From assembly GCA_964293155.1 (NCBI GenBank), contig CAXYYA010000064.1, positions 1-13,858 on the forward strand: DNA of 13,858 nucleotides, in the 5' to 3' direction. A program made the translations under genes and the position numbers. The notes below the pieces were generated by a model, which was not told the DNA's origin, did not search any database, and saw nothing but the letters and a program-made list of their open reading frames with translations. The DNA is from JAQVEB01 sp028698105. GTDB taxonomy: Bacteria; Bacteroidota; Bacteroidia; Bacteroidales; Dysgonomonadaceae. Positions 6,813-13,858 of this stretch are shown piece after piece. Numbering within the stretch: the stretch's first letter is position 1; every line of letters starts with the position of its first letter.

Positions 6813-8510
6813 ATGTCACAAAAAGAGATTCCTGCTGTGGAAGAAAATAAGAAAAGTCTCAACTTCATTGAACAGATTGTTGAAAACGATTTAAAAGAAG
6901 GTAAAAACGACGGCCGTGTGCAAACCCGCTTTCCGCCGGAACCCAACGGGTACCTGCATATCGGGCACGCCAAAGCCGTGTGTATCGACTTCGGTATTGC
7001 CGAAAGATACGGTGGCATTTGCAACCTTCGGTTCGATGATACCAATCCGGTCAAGGAAGACGTTGAATACGTGGATTCCATTATGGAAGATATTCAGTGG
7101 CTCGGATTTCAGTGGAAGAACGTGTTTTACGCCTCCGATTACTTCCAGCAGTTATGGGATTTCGCCGTCCAGCTTATCCGGGAAGGAAAAGCCTATATCG
7201 ATGAGCAATCGGCCGAAGAGATTGCGCGCCAAAAAGGGACGCCAACCGTTCCCGGGACGCCCAGCCCTTACCGCGAACGTCCCGTCCAGGAATCGCTCGA
7301 CCTGTTTCAAAAGATGAATAGCGGTGACGTTCCAGAAGGAAAAATGGTGCTGCGCGCCAAAATAGATATGGCGTCGTCAAACATGCACTTCCGTGACCCC
7401 ATCCTATACCGGGTCCTCCATATCCCGCACCACCGTACGGGGACTGCCTGGGAAGCCTACCCCATGTATGATTTTGCGCACGGGCAATCCGACTATTTCG
7501 GAGGCGTGACCCAATCCATCTGCACCCTGGAATTTGTGGTACACCGCCCGCTTTACGATTGGTTTATCGACCAGCTGGCCACCGATGATTACCGTCCGCA
7601 CCAGTACGAGTTCAACCGCCTGAACATGACCTACACCATGATGAGCAAGCGCAAGCTGCTTCAGCTCGTACAGGAGAAGCTGGTTTCGGGATGGGACGAC
7701 CCGCGCATGCCCACGCTTTGCGGACTGCGCCGCCGCGGCTACACACCACAATCTATACGCAACTTTGTCGATAGTATCGGCTATACCAAATACGACGGGA
7801 TGATCGACGTGTCGCTCCTTGAGTTTGCCGTGCGCGAGGACCTTAACAAAAAAGCCGTCCGCGTGTCGGGCGTTATCGACCCCGTAAAGCTTGTCCTCAC
7901 GAATTATCCCGAAGGACAAACGGAAGAGATGGAGGCGATCAACAACCCCGAGGACGAATCGATGGGAAGCCGCCGGGTTAAATTCTCGCGCGAACTCTGG
8001 ATCGAACGCGACGATTTTATGGAAGACGCACCCCGTAAATACTTCCGTCTTACGCCGGGAAACGAAGTACGCCTGAAAAATGCCTACATCGTGAAATGTA
8101 CCGGATGCAAAAAAGACGAAAACGGAAACGTTACGGAAGTATACGCCGAGTATGATCCGCAGACCCGGAGCGGGATGCCTGAGGCTAACCGCAAAGTGAA
8201 AGGAACCATCCACTGGGTGTCGGCACCGCATGCCCTCGACGCTGAAGTACGGCTTTACGACCGGCTGTTTATCGTGGAGGATCCGGCCGGAGAGAAAGAA
8301 AAAGACTTTCGCGAACTGCTGAATCCCGATTCGCTTATCGTGAAGAAAAACTGCAAGGTGGAAGAATACCTGGCCGGCGCCGCACCGCTAGACAGCTTTC
8401 AATTCCAGCGTATCGGGTATTTTAACGTAGATACCGATTCTACGGGCGAAAAACTTGTCTTCAACCGGACAGTAGCCTTGAAGGATTCGTGGAAGAAACA
8501 AAATAGTTAA
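6813..8510 (+). CDS. glnS: glutaminyl-tRNA synthetase
   Basis: A class I aminoacyl-tRNA synthetase that charges tRNA-Gln with glutamine in the cytoplasm. The frame stays open upstream to 6732 inside tsaD, but the ATG at 6813 gives the expected N-terminus before the catalytic core and a 565-residue protein, close to the usual bacterial GlnRS length. The signature motifs are intact: FPPEPNGYLHIGHAKA with HIGH at residues 49-52, and the KMSKS-type loop MMSKR at 276-280. The C-terminal half fits the two anticodon-binding beta barrels (PRKYFRLTPGNEVRLKNAYI, KGTIHWVSAPHALDAEVRLY). MMSKRKL and LHIPHHRTG are features of GlnRS rather than GluRS. It follows tsaD by 31 bases and precedes the TPR gene by one base, so the three are very likely one operon. 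Confidence 0.98.
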   Translation: MSQKEIPAVEENKKSLNFIEQIVENDLKEGKNDGRVQTRFPPEPNGYLHIGHAKAVCIDFGIAERYGGICNLRFDDTNPVKEDVEYVDSIMEDIQWLGFQWKNVFYASDYFQQLWDFAVQLIREGKAYIDEQSAEEIARQKGTPTVPGTPSPYRERPVQESLDLFQKMNSGDVPEGKMVLRAKIDMASSNMHFRDPILYRVLHIPHHRTGTAWEAYPMYDFAHGQSDYFGGVTQSICTLEFVVHRPLYDWFIDQLATDDYRPHQYEFNRLNMTYTMMSKRKLLQLVQEKLVSGWDDPRMPTLCGLRRRGYTPQSIRNFVDSIGYTKYDGMIDVSLLEFAVREDLNKKAVRVSGVIDPVKLVLTNYPEGQTEEMEAINNPEDESMGSRRVKFSRELWIERDDFMEDAPRKYFRLTPGNEVRLKNAYIVKCTGCKKDENGNVTEVYAEYDPQTRSGMPEANRKVKGTIHWVSAPHALDAEVRLYDRLFIVEDPAGEKEKDFRELLNPDSLIVKKNCKVEEYLAGAAPLDSFQFQRIGYFNVDTDSTGEKLVFNRTVALKDSWKKQNS

Positions 8511-8511
8511 A

Positions 8512-9942
8512 ATGGACGAGGACCTGGACGACATATCTTCCCTGGTGGAAAAATACGAGCAAATGAGTATGTTCGGCAGGAAAATTTATTTCGATGCCGA
8601 CGAGTTTGCTGTGCTTGCTGATCATTACAACAATCTGGGAGACAATGAACTGGCCGAAGAGATTATTGAGGAGGGACTCAAGATGCATCCAGCCAGTCCG
8701 GAGTTGATGATTTTAAAGGCCAAGACATTGGTCTACTCCGAGTTGTATGACGAGGCGTTGTCGTACCTGAACAATATCCCCGGGGAGGGAGATATCGAGC
8801 TTCCCCTGCTTCGGATTGAGAGCCTGCTGCACCTGGAAAAGACGGATGAAGCCAATGAGGTGATCAATGAAACGATGAACAGGGAGCTGTCCATTGATGA
8901 TTTGTACGTTTTTATTACCGAGGTTGGTTATGTGATGAACGATGTGGAGCATTTCGACCGGGCCATTTCCTACCTTGAGGAGAGCCTGAAGATTGATGAA
9001 TCCAATCCCGATGTGCTTATCGATCTGGCATATGCCAACGAGATGAAAGGCGATTTCGCGCGAGCCATAGAATACAACAACCGGTTGCTAGACCTGGATC
9101 CCTATTCGTTTGAAGGTTGGGTAAACATCGGCAAGCTCTATTCGATGAATGAACAGTACGAGAAAGCCATTGATTCCTTCGATTTTGCGCTGACCATAAA
9201 CGAAAACGATGTCTCGGCCTTGAAGATGAAAGCGTTGTCGCTCTACCTGAATGATAATGCACCCGAAGCCATCCGTATCTTCGAAGAATGCATCCGCATA
9301 TCGCCCGATGACGAGTCGCTTTATGATTCGCTACTCGAGGGGTATGAGGCCATGGAACAGTACGACCAGATGATGCGCGTTATCGATATCAAGGAAAAGC
9401 GTTTCGGACCGAAAGGGATCGCTACGCGCCGGGCATTCGTTGAACTGTTGAAAGACAATATGGCTTCAGCCCGGGAATTATACAACAACATTCCCGCCGA
9501 TGAAAAGGAATCGCTCGATTACTACATGCTCGAAGGAGAGCTGATGTTTATCGACGGCGATTTGCGAGGGGCGGAAGCGGCATATATAAAGGCTGCGCTA
9601 TTGTCGGAAGACAACGAGGAGATCATTGACCGCCTGGCCAACGTGAGTGTTGCCCAGGAGAAATACGAACAGGCTGCGGAGTATCTGGAACAGTTGCTGA
9701 AGATCGACTCCGATTATCCGACGGCAAAATCGCGCTTGGCCTTCGTCCGTTTCGAGATCGGAAACAAAGAACCTTTCGATGAAATCATGAAACAATTTTC
9801 AGACGATGAACTCCGTGCCTTACTGAACGTCATCTCTGGCTACGAAGATGCCGATTTCTCTAACTATAACCGCCAGAAGATGCTGGTTCGTCTCAATGAA
9901 GCGCGCGAAAACAGGGTGCTGTTTAAGAACATAAAATACTAA
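8512..9942 (+). CDS. cytoplasmic TPR protein in glnS operon
   Basis: A 476-residue protein with no signal peptide or membrane segment, strongly acidic at the start (MDEDLDDISSLVEKYEQMSM). It consists almost wholly of tetratricopeptide-like repeats from about residue 35 to 425. Clear examples are FDRAISYLEESLKIDESNPD, FARAIEYNNRLLDLDPYSFE, YEKAIDSFDFALTINENDVS and YEQAAEYLEQLLKIDSDYPT. Such solenoids are scaffolds for protein-protein contacts; the partner cannot be read from the sequence. It begins one base after the glnS stop and ends four bases before the DUF5009 gene, so it is translated from the same mRNA. That placement hints at a housekeeping role but does not prove one. Family-level function is unknown to me. 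Confidence 0.9.
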   Translation: MDEDLDDISSLVEKYEQMSMFGRKIYFDADEFAVLADHYNNLGDNELAEEIIEEGLKMHPASPELMILKAKTLVYSELYDEALSYLNNIPGEGDIELPLLRIESLLHLEKTDEANEVINETMNRELSIDDLYVFITEVGYVMNDVEHFDRAISYLEESLKIDESNPDVLIDLAYANEMKGDFARAIEYNNRLLDLDPYSFEGWVNIGKLYSMNEQYEKAIDSFDFALTINENDVSALKMKALSLYLNDNAPEAIRIFEECIRISPDDESLYDSLLEGYEAMEQYDQMMRVIDIKEKRFGPKGIATRRAFVELLKDNMASARELYNNIPADEKESLDYYMLEGELMFIDGDLRGAEAAYIKAALLSEDNEEIIDRLANVSVAQEKYEQAAEYLEQLLKIDSDYPTAKSRLAFVRFEIGNKEPFDEIMKQFSDDELRALLNVISGYEDADFSNYNRQKMLVRLNEARENRVLFKNIKY

Positions 9943-9946
9943 AAAA

Positions 9947-11071
9947 ATGAATACACATTCCATCCCGTCCAATCGCCTCGCGTCTCTTGATATCCTGCGT
10001 GGCTTTGATCTTTTTATGCTGGTTTTCTTTCAGCCAGTTTTCGTAGCTTTTGCCCGGCACTGGAAAGACGTTCCGGTTTTTTCATTTCTGTTGCATCAGT
10101 TTGAACATGTTAAATGGGAGGGCTTTAGTGCCTGGGATTTGGTGATGCCGCTTTTCCTTTTTATGGTGGGTGCCGCCATGCCTTTCTCGTTTGAGAAATA
10201 TCGCACGAATCCTGACAAGAGGGCCATTTACAAAAAAATTACGAAGCGGTTTGTCATTCTGTTCATACTCGGTGCTGTGGTGCAGGGTGATCTGTTGAGC
10301 CTCGATCCGATGCAGATCCGCATTTATACCAATACATTGCAGGCAATTGCCGTAGGTTATGTTATTTCAGCCGTGCTACTGCTCCATCTGTCCCGGAAAG
10401 GCCAGGTGGCGGCCACTTTGTTGCTGCTGACGGGTTATTGGGCATTACTTACTTTCCTGGGCGACTTCACCCCCGACGGCAACTTTGCGGAAGCTGTCGA
10501 TAGGGCCGTACTGGGAAGAGTTCGCGACGGCGTAACGTATGCCGAAGACGGTTCGTGGAGTTTTTCGGATAACTACCGCTATACCTGGGTGCTGACCAGT
10601 ATGGTGTTTGGGGTAACCACTATGCTGGGTGCTTTTGCCGGACAAATCATGAAAAACGGTAAAGATAAACGGAAGAACAGCCAATTGCTGTTCATTATTG
10701 GTGGGGCGTTGCTCGTTTCAGCCTGGCTGTTGAGCTTCCAGACCCCTATCATCAAAAAGATATGGTCAGCCAGCATGACGCTCTGGTCCGGAGGATTATG
10801 TTTCCTGTTGATGGCATTGTTCTATTACATCGTCGATTACAAAGGCCGATCAAATGGATTGAACTGGCTGAAAATTTACGGAATGAATTCAATCGTTGCT
10901 TACACGCTTGGGATGGTTGTCAATTTCAGAAGTGCGGCACATTCCCTGCTTTGGGGATTGGAAAAATATACGGGTGACTATTATTCTGCCATACTCACTT
11001 TTGCCAATTTTCTAATCCTATTTTTTATTTTGCAATTGATGTATAAGTTGAGGGTTTTTGTAAAAATTTAG
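9947..11071 (+). CDS. DUF5009 / NagX-like polytopic membrane acyltransferase homologue
   Basis: A 374-residue integral membrane protein with about ten hydrophobic segments spread over the whole length. The opening SNRLASLDILRGFDLFMLVF and the motif EHVKWEGFSAWDLVMPLFLF (His54-x2-Trp-x-Gly-Phe, then a conserved Asp) are hallmarks of the family that includes DUF5009, bacterial NagX and human heparan-alpha-glucosaminide N-acetyltransferase. In the human enzyme a conserved luminal histidine accepts the acetyl group; His54 is the plausible counterpart, by inference. Family knowledge suggests transfer of acetyl groups across the inner membrane onto sugars, but the substrate here is unknown. The gene is the last of the tsaD-glnS-TPR block (four-base gap) and is followed by a likely terminator. 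An association with glycan handling fits the sugar genes downstream, though they are separately transcribed. Confidence 0.85.
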   Translation: MNTHSIPSNRLASLDILRGFDLFMLVFFQPVFVAFARHWKDVPVFSFLLHQFEHVKWEGFSAWDLVMPLFLFMVGAAMPFSFEKYRTNPDKRAIYKKITKRFVILFILGAVVQGDLLSLDPMQIRIYTNTLQAIAVGYVISAVLLLHLSRKGQVAATLLLLTGYWALLTFLGDFTPDGNFAEAVDRAVLGRVRDGVTYAEDGSWSFSDNYRYTWVLTSMVFGVTTMLGAFAGQIMKNGKDKRKNSQLLFIIGGALLVSAWLLSFQTPIIKKIWSASMTLWSGGLCFLLMALFYYIVDYKGRSNGLNWLKIYGMNSIVAYTLGMVVNFRSAAHSLLWGLEKYTGDYYSAILTFANFLILFFILQLMYKLRVFVKI

Positions 11072-11104
11072 GCGTACCCCCCTGAGCGTAAATCAACTGA
11101 GTGA

Positions 11105-11146
11105 CCCGTTCTTCACCGTAAGGTATTTCCGGGCTTTTATTTTTTT
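11105..11146 (+). terminator. probable intrinsic terminator after the tsaD-glnS operon
   Basis: CCCG (11105-11108) pairs with CGGG (11130-11133), with a smaller ACC/GGT stem closed by a GTAA tetraloop inside, followed by CTTTTATTTTTTT. The internal mismatched loop makes the stem imperfect, but the T-tract and position 34 bases past the stop support termination. Confidence 0.45.
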
Positions 11147-11259
11147 ATTGAAAATTTCAGTTGTTCAGTTTTTATTGCTATTTTTACGGCAATTATTCTA
11201 TATCCATTTTTCCCAGGAAAAAAAGAGTAACTTATTAAATCAGAAAAGTTATAAAATAA

Positions 11260-11267
11260 TATTTTTG
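11260..11267 (+). promoter_or_regulatory. candidate -7 element for oxidoreductase gene
   Basis: TATTTTTG fits TAnnTTTG and lies 26 bases before the ATG at 11294. The surrounding sequence is so T-rich that a chance match is possible, and no good -33 TTTG is present. Confidence 0.35.
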
Positions 11268-11293
11268 AATTTTTTAATCTAAAACAAATTTTT

Positions 11294-12763
11294 ATGTCAT
11301 CAAAAATGTCAAGAAGGAAGTTTATCCAGGCAGGCGCAACAGCTGCGGTTGGATTAACTGTCGTACCTTCATCGGTACTCGGTAAAAGCATGGGGCACAT
11401 GGCTCCGAGTGATAAACTCAACATCGTTGGTGTTGGAGTTGGAGGGATGGGTTTTGCTAACCTGAAAAACCTCGAAAGCCAGAATATAATTGGCCTGTGC
11501 GATGTGGACTGGAAGTACAGCCAGCGCGTTTTTGATTATTTCCCGAAAGCGAAAAAATACTACGACTATCGTAAGATGTATGACGAATTAGGAAAATCAA
11601 TCGACGGTGTTGTTGTAGCTACTGCTGACCATACTCACGCCATTGTTGCAGCTGAAGCCATGACCATGGGAAAACACGTGTATGTGCAGAAACCGTTGAC
11701 ACACAGTGTATATGAGTCGCGTCTTCTGACAAACCTGGCTAAAAAATACAAAGTGGCCACCCAGATGGGTAACCAGGGATCTTCGGGCCCGGGCGTTCGC
11801 CAGGTGATTGATTGGATCAGGGATGGACAAATTGGTGAAGTCACCCGCGTGGATACTTTCACCGACAGGCCCATCTGGCCGCAAGGTCTCATGACACCTA
11901 AGAAAGCAGACAAAGTGCCGTCTACCTTAAACTGGGATTTGTTTATCGGCCCGGCCAACAAACGTCCGTTCAACAACATCTATCACCCCTGGAACTGGCG
12001 CGGATGGTGGGACTTCGGAACAGGCGCATTGGGAGATATGGCCTGCCATATTTTGCATCCCGTGTTTAAAGGATTAAACCTCGGTTATCCCACAAAAGTT
12101 CAGGGCTCATCTACCATGTTGTTAACAGACTGTGCTCCCAATGCACAAATGGTGAAATATGTTTTCCCGTCTCGCGACAATATGCCGAAAGTAGCTATGC
12201 CTGAAGTGGAAGTTACCTGGTACGATGGCGGCCTGCAACCGTTCCGTCCCGAAGGAGTACCTGCCGGAAAGAACCTGAACGACCAGGGCGGTGGCGTTAT
12301 TTTCCACGGAACAAAAGACACGTTGATCTGCGGCTGCTACGGCGTAAATCCATGGTTGGTATCCGGAAGGAAACCCAACTCCCCGAAAACCCAGCGTGAA
12401 GTTACCCTTTCTCACGAACTGGATTGGGTGCGTGCATGTAAGGAAAGTCCGGAAAATCGCGTTGAAACAGCCTCTCCTTTCTCAGAAGCAGGTCCTTTCA
12501 ACGAAATGGTGGTCATGGGTGTTCTTGCCGTAAGATTACAGGGTCTTAACCAGGAACTCCACTGGGATGGTGAAAACATGAAGTTTACCAACATTCCGGC
12601 TGATGCGACAATAAAGACAATTATTGAAGACGGTTTCAAGATTACCGACGGTCACCCCACGTTTAACAAAACATGGACGGAACCTGTAAGTGCTAACGAG
12701 TATGCTGCCGAAATGATCAACCATACTTATCAAAACGGTTGGAAATTACCGGCAATGCCGTAA
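11294..12763 (+). CDS. Tat-exported Gfo/Idh/MocA family oxidoreductase
   Basis: A 489-residue NAD(P)-dependent sugar oxidoreductase homologue. A twin-arginine signal is plain: MSRRKFIQAGATAAVGLTVV (Arg7-Arg8 in the 11294 numbering), with cleavage near residue 31. An ATG at 11306 would also keep the Tat motif, so the exact start is open by four codons. The Rossmann fold begins at about residue 42 with NIVGVGVGGMG; the family EKP-type motif appears as VQKP (Lys133-Pro134); a D-x3-H pair (Asp248, His252) in the C-terminal domain sits where active-site residues are expected. The family oxidises or reduces sugars and inositols. Paired with the DUF1080 gene downstream, the best guess is C3 oxidation or reduction of a glycoside in the periplasm with tightly bound cofactor. 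GH109-type glycosidases share this fold, but I see no specific support for that. No frameshift or missing core motif. Confidence 0.9.
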   Translation: MSSKMSRRKFIQAGATAAVGLTVVPSSVLGKSMGHMAPSDKLNIVGVGVGGMGFANLKNLESQNIIGLCDVDWKYSQRVFDYFPKAKKYYDYRKMYDELGKSIDGVVVATADHTHAIVAAEAMTMGKHVYVQKPLTHSVYESRLLTNLAKKYKVATQMGNQGSSGPGVRQVIDWIRDGQIGEVTRVDTFTDRPIWPQGLMTPKKADKVPSTLNWDLFIGPANKRPFNNIYHPWNWRGWWDFGTGALGDMACHILHPVFKGLNLGYPTKVQGSSTMLLTDCAPNAQMVKYVFPSRDNMPKVAMPEVEVTWYDGGLQPFRPEGVPAGKNLNDQGGGVIFHGTKDTLICGCYGVNPWLVSGRKPNSPKTQREVTLSHELDWVRACKESPENRVETASPFSEAGPFNEMVVMGVLAVRLQGLNQELHWDGENMKFTNIPADATIKTIIEDGFKITDGHPTFNKTWTEPVSANEYAAEMINHTYQNGWKLPAMP

Positions 12764-12777
12764 ATTTTTAGATAACA

Positions 12778-12840
12778 GATGTCAGATATCAGACTCCTGC
12801 GCTGTTTAACAACACCGTTTTGAGCCTGATGTCTGATGTC
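12778..12840. repeat. heptamer-based inverted repeat between oxidoreductase and DUF1080 genes
   Basis: The left arm 12778-12796 (GATGTCAGATATCAGACTC) and right arm 12822-12840 (GAGCCTGATGTCTGATGTC) can pair at 18 of 19 positions as RNA, three of them G-U, across a 25-base loop. Both arms are built from a degenerate heptamer (CAGATGT, CAGATAT, CAGACTC on the left; TGATGTC twice on the right). It has no T-run, so it is a poor terminator. It resembles an intergenic REP-like element and could affect mRNA stability or processing. Confidence 0.7.
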
Positions 12841-12882
12841 GTCATCTATAAGGAAAAGTTTAAATTTTAAAAAAGAACAAGT

Positions 12883-13755
12883 ATGAAAAAAGTTTTTAAT
12901 GTGCTCTTAAGCGTTGCGGTTGCCACAGCTTTTGTAGCTTGTACCGGAGGTGCAAAAAAAACAGCAGAAACAGAAGGTGTTGATTCTATGAAAACAGAAA
13001 CTCCTCAATATTCAGTAGTTGACAAGCCGCAAGTGGACTTGTCGAAGTTTGAAACGGATAAAGACGGTTACATCGTATTGTTCAACGGTAAGGACTTTAC
13101 CGGCTGGCGCGGATACGGCAAGGATGCTGTACCCGGAAAATGGACCATCGAAGACGGTGCTATCAAGTTCAACGGTTCTGGAGGCGGTGAAGCCCAGGAC
13201 GGTGACGGTGGCGATATTATTTTCGACCACAAGTTCAAAAACTTTGAACTGGTGCTGGAGTGGAAAGTCTCCAAAGGAGGTAACTCGGGTATTTTCTATC
13301 TGGCACAGGAAGTAACTACAACCGATAAAGACGGCAACGTAAAAACCGAACCTATCTATATTTCCTCTCCCGAATACCAGGTGCTGGATAATGCCAACCA
13401 TCCCGATGCCAAACTGGGTAAGGACAATAACCGGCAATCCGCTTCGCTCTACGATATGATTCCTGCAGTTCCACAAAACCAGAAACCTTTTGGTGAATGG
13501 AACGCAGCAAAAATTATGGTGTATAAGGGAACCGTTGTTCACGGACAGAACAACGAAAATGTGGTTGAGTACCATTTGTGGACTCCCCAATGGACAGAAA
13601 TGCTCCAGGCCAGCAAGTTCAGCCAGGAAAAATGGCCGTTGGCTTTTGAACTGCTGAATAACTGTGGCGGACCCAACCGCGAAGGATTCATCGGCTTCCA
13701 GGACCATGGGGATGATGTTTGGTTCCGTAACATTAAAGTTAAAATCTTAGATTAA
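12883..13755 (+). CDS. DUF1080 lipoprotein, 3-keto-glycoside hydrolase/lyase type
   Basis: A 290-residue lipoprotein: leader MKKVFNVLLSVAVATAFVA then Cys20, followed by a polar linker to about residue 55. The single DUF1080 (3-keto-alpha-glucoside-1,2-lyase / 3-keto-2-hydroxy-glucal hydratase) domain fills the rest as a lectin-like beta sandwich. It opens with IVLFNGKDFTGWRGYG and shows GNSGIFY (Asn134-Ser135-Gly136), SPEYQVLDN (Glu164-Tyr165-Gln166), WNAAKIMVYKGTVVHGQNN and the closing FQDHGDDVWFRNIKV, all standard family motifs. Characterised members act on 3-keto glycosides made by Gfo/Idh/MocA oxidoreductases, which agrees with the gene just upstream. The lipid anchor puts it in the periplasm or at the outer membrane, where the Tat-exported partner could feed it. 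The natural sugar cannot be told. A strong terminator follows. The ATG at 12883 is fixed by the signal sequence. Confidence 0.92.
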   Translation: MKKVFNVLLSVAVATAFVACTGGAKKTAETEGVDSMKTETPQYSVVDKPQVDLSKFETDKDGYIVLFNGKDFTGWRGYGKDAVPGKWTIEDGAIKFNGSGGGEAQDGDGGDIIFDHKFKNFELVLEWKVSKGGNSGIFYLAQEVTTTDKDGNVKTEPIYISSPEYQVLDNANHPDAKLGKDNNRQSASLYDMIPAVPQNQKPFGEWNAAKIMVYKGTVVHGQNNENVVEYHLWTPQWTEMLQASKFSQEKWPLAFELLNNCGGPNREGFIGFQDHGDDVWFRNIKVKILD

Positions 13756-13766
13756 GGGTATAATCC

Positions 13767-13808
13767 AAAAAAGAGTGTTTCTATCAAGTTTAGGAATACT
13801 CTTTTTTT
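13767..13808 (+). terminator. strong intrinsic terminator after DUF1080 gene
   Basis: The arm 13767-13782 (AAAAAAGAGTGTTTCT) pairs with 13792-13807 (AGGAATACTCTTTTTT) over a nine-base loop, 16 pairs including two G-U. The A-tract and T-tract flank the core, so it may work in both directions. Confidence 0.85.
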
Positions 13809-13822
13809 AATAGAATAAAAGA

Positions 13823-13858
13823 ATGAAAAAAAAATCAAATTTATTTGCAGTAATTTTG
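13823..13858 (+). CDS. start of a probable exported protein, cut by window end
   Basis: ATG at 13823 opens a frame of 12 codons to the window edge: MKKKSNLFAVIL. A run of lysines followed by hydrophobic residues is the start of a typical signal peptide. It lies 15 bases past the terminator, so it probably has its own promoter overlapping that region or is read through at a low level. Nothing can be said about its product; a further sugar-related gene is plausible from context only. Confidence 0.55.
   Translation, partial: MKKKSNLFAVIL

Noticed and set aside
7404..8231. 275-codon open frame on the - strand inside glnS
   Set aside because: It lies fully antisense to a certain glnS; its composition reflects the codon pattern of the sense gene and it shows no recognisable domain.
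11294..12763. GH109 alpha-N-acetylgalactosaminidase as an alternative call
   Set aside because: Shares Tat signal and Rossmann fold, but I could not see GH109-specific sequence features, and the DUF1080 neighbour favours a keto-sugar role.
13012..13707. 231-codon open frame on the - strand inside the DUF1080 gene
   Set aside because: Antisense to a well-supported lipoprotein gene with intact family motifs; no domain or signal of its own.

Overview
The window looks like chromosomal DNA from a member of the Bacteroidetes, most likely order Bacteroidales. The gene families point there: a DUF5686-type outer-membrane protein end, a DUF3244 secreted protein, a TPR/transmembrane/LuxR-like regulator, many lipoproteins, DUF1080 and Tat-exported Gfo/Idh/MocA proteins, and starts without Shine-Dalgarno sequences. 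Genus cannot be settled from the sequence; a Dysgonomonadaceae-like relative is a guess. Every supported gene lies on the + strand. I see no tRNA, rRNA, CRISPR array, transposase, integrase or phage gene.

Region 1 (1-2662) is envelope and signalling: the 3' end of a DUF5686-like beta-barrel protein, then a membrane-spanning regulator (lipobox, periplasmic TPRs, one TM helix, cytoplasmic coiled region and LuxR-like HTH), then a small secreted DUF3244 protein. The last two may form a regulator/secreted-protein pair.

Region 2 (about 2663-5764) is a strikingly A+T-rich stretch with two uncharacterised lipoproteins (534 and 146 aa) flanked by two gene-free gaps of just over 400 bases. Composition and lack of recognisable function suggest horizontally acquired or fast-evolving accessory DNA. 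This is the least explained part of the window.

Region 3 (5765-11071) is a compact, probably co-transcribed block: tsaD (tRNA t6A modification), glnS (glutaminyl-tRNA synthetase), a cytoplasmic TPR protein and a polytopic DUF5009/NagX-like membrane acyltransferase homologue, with gaps of 31, 1 and 4 bases. A good Bacteroidetes -7 promoter element and a hairpin lie in the tsaD leader.

Region 4 (11294-13858) encodes an exported sugar-modifying pair: a Tat-signal Gfo/Idh/MocA oxidoreductase and a DUF1080 (3-keto-glycoside hydrolase/lyase-type) lipoprotein. They are separated by a large imperfect hairpin built from heptamer repeats and followed by a strong intrinsic terminator. The likely chemistry is oxidation of a sugar to its 3-keto form and cleavage or hydration of the keto-glycoside outside the cytoplasm. 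The start of one more exported-protein gene is cut by the window end.
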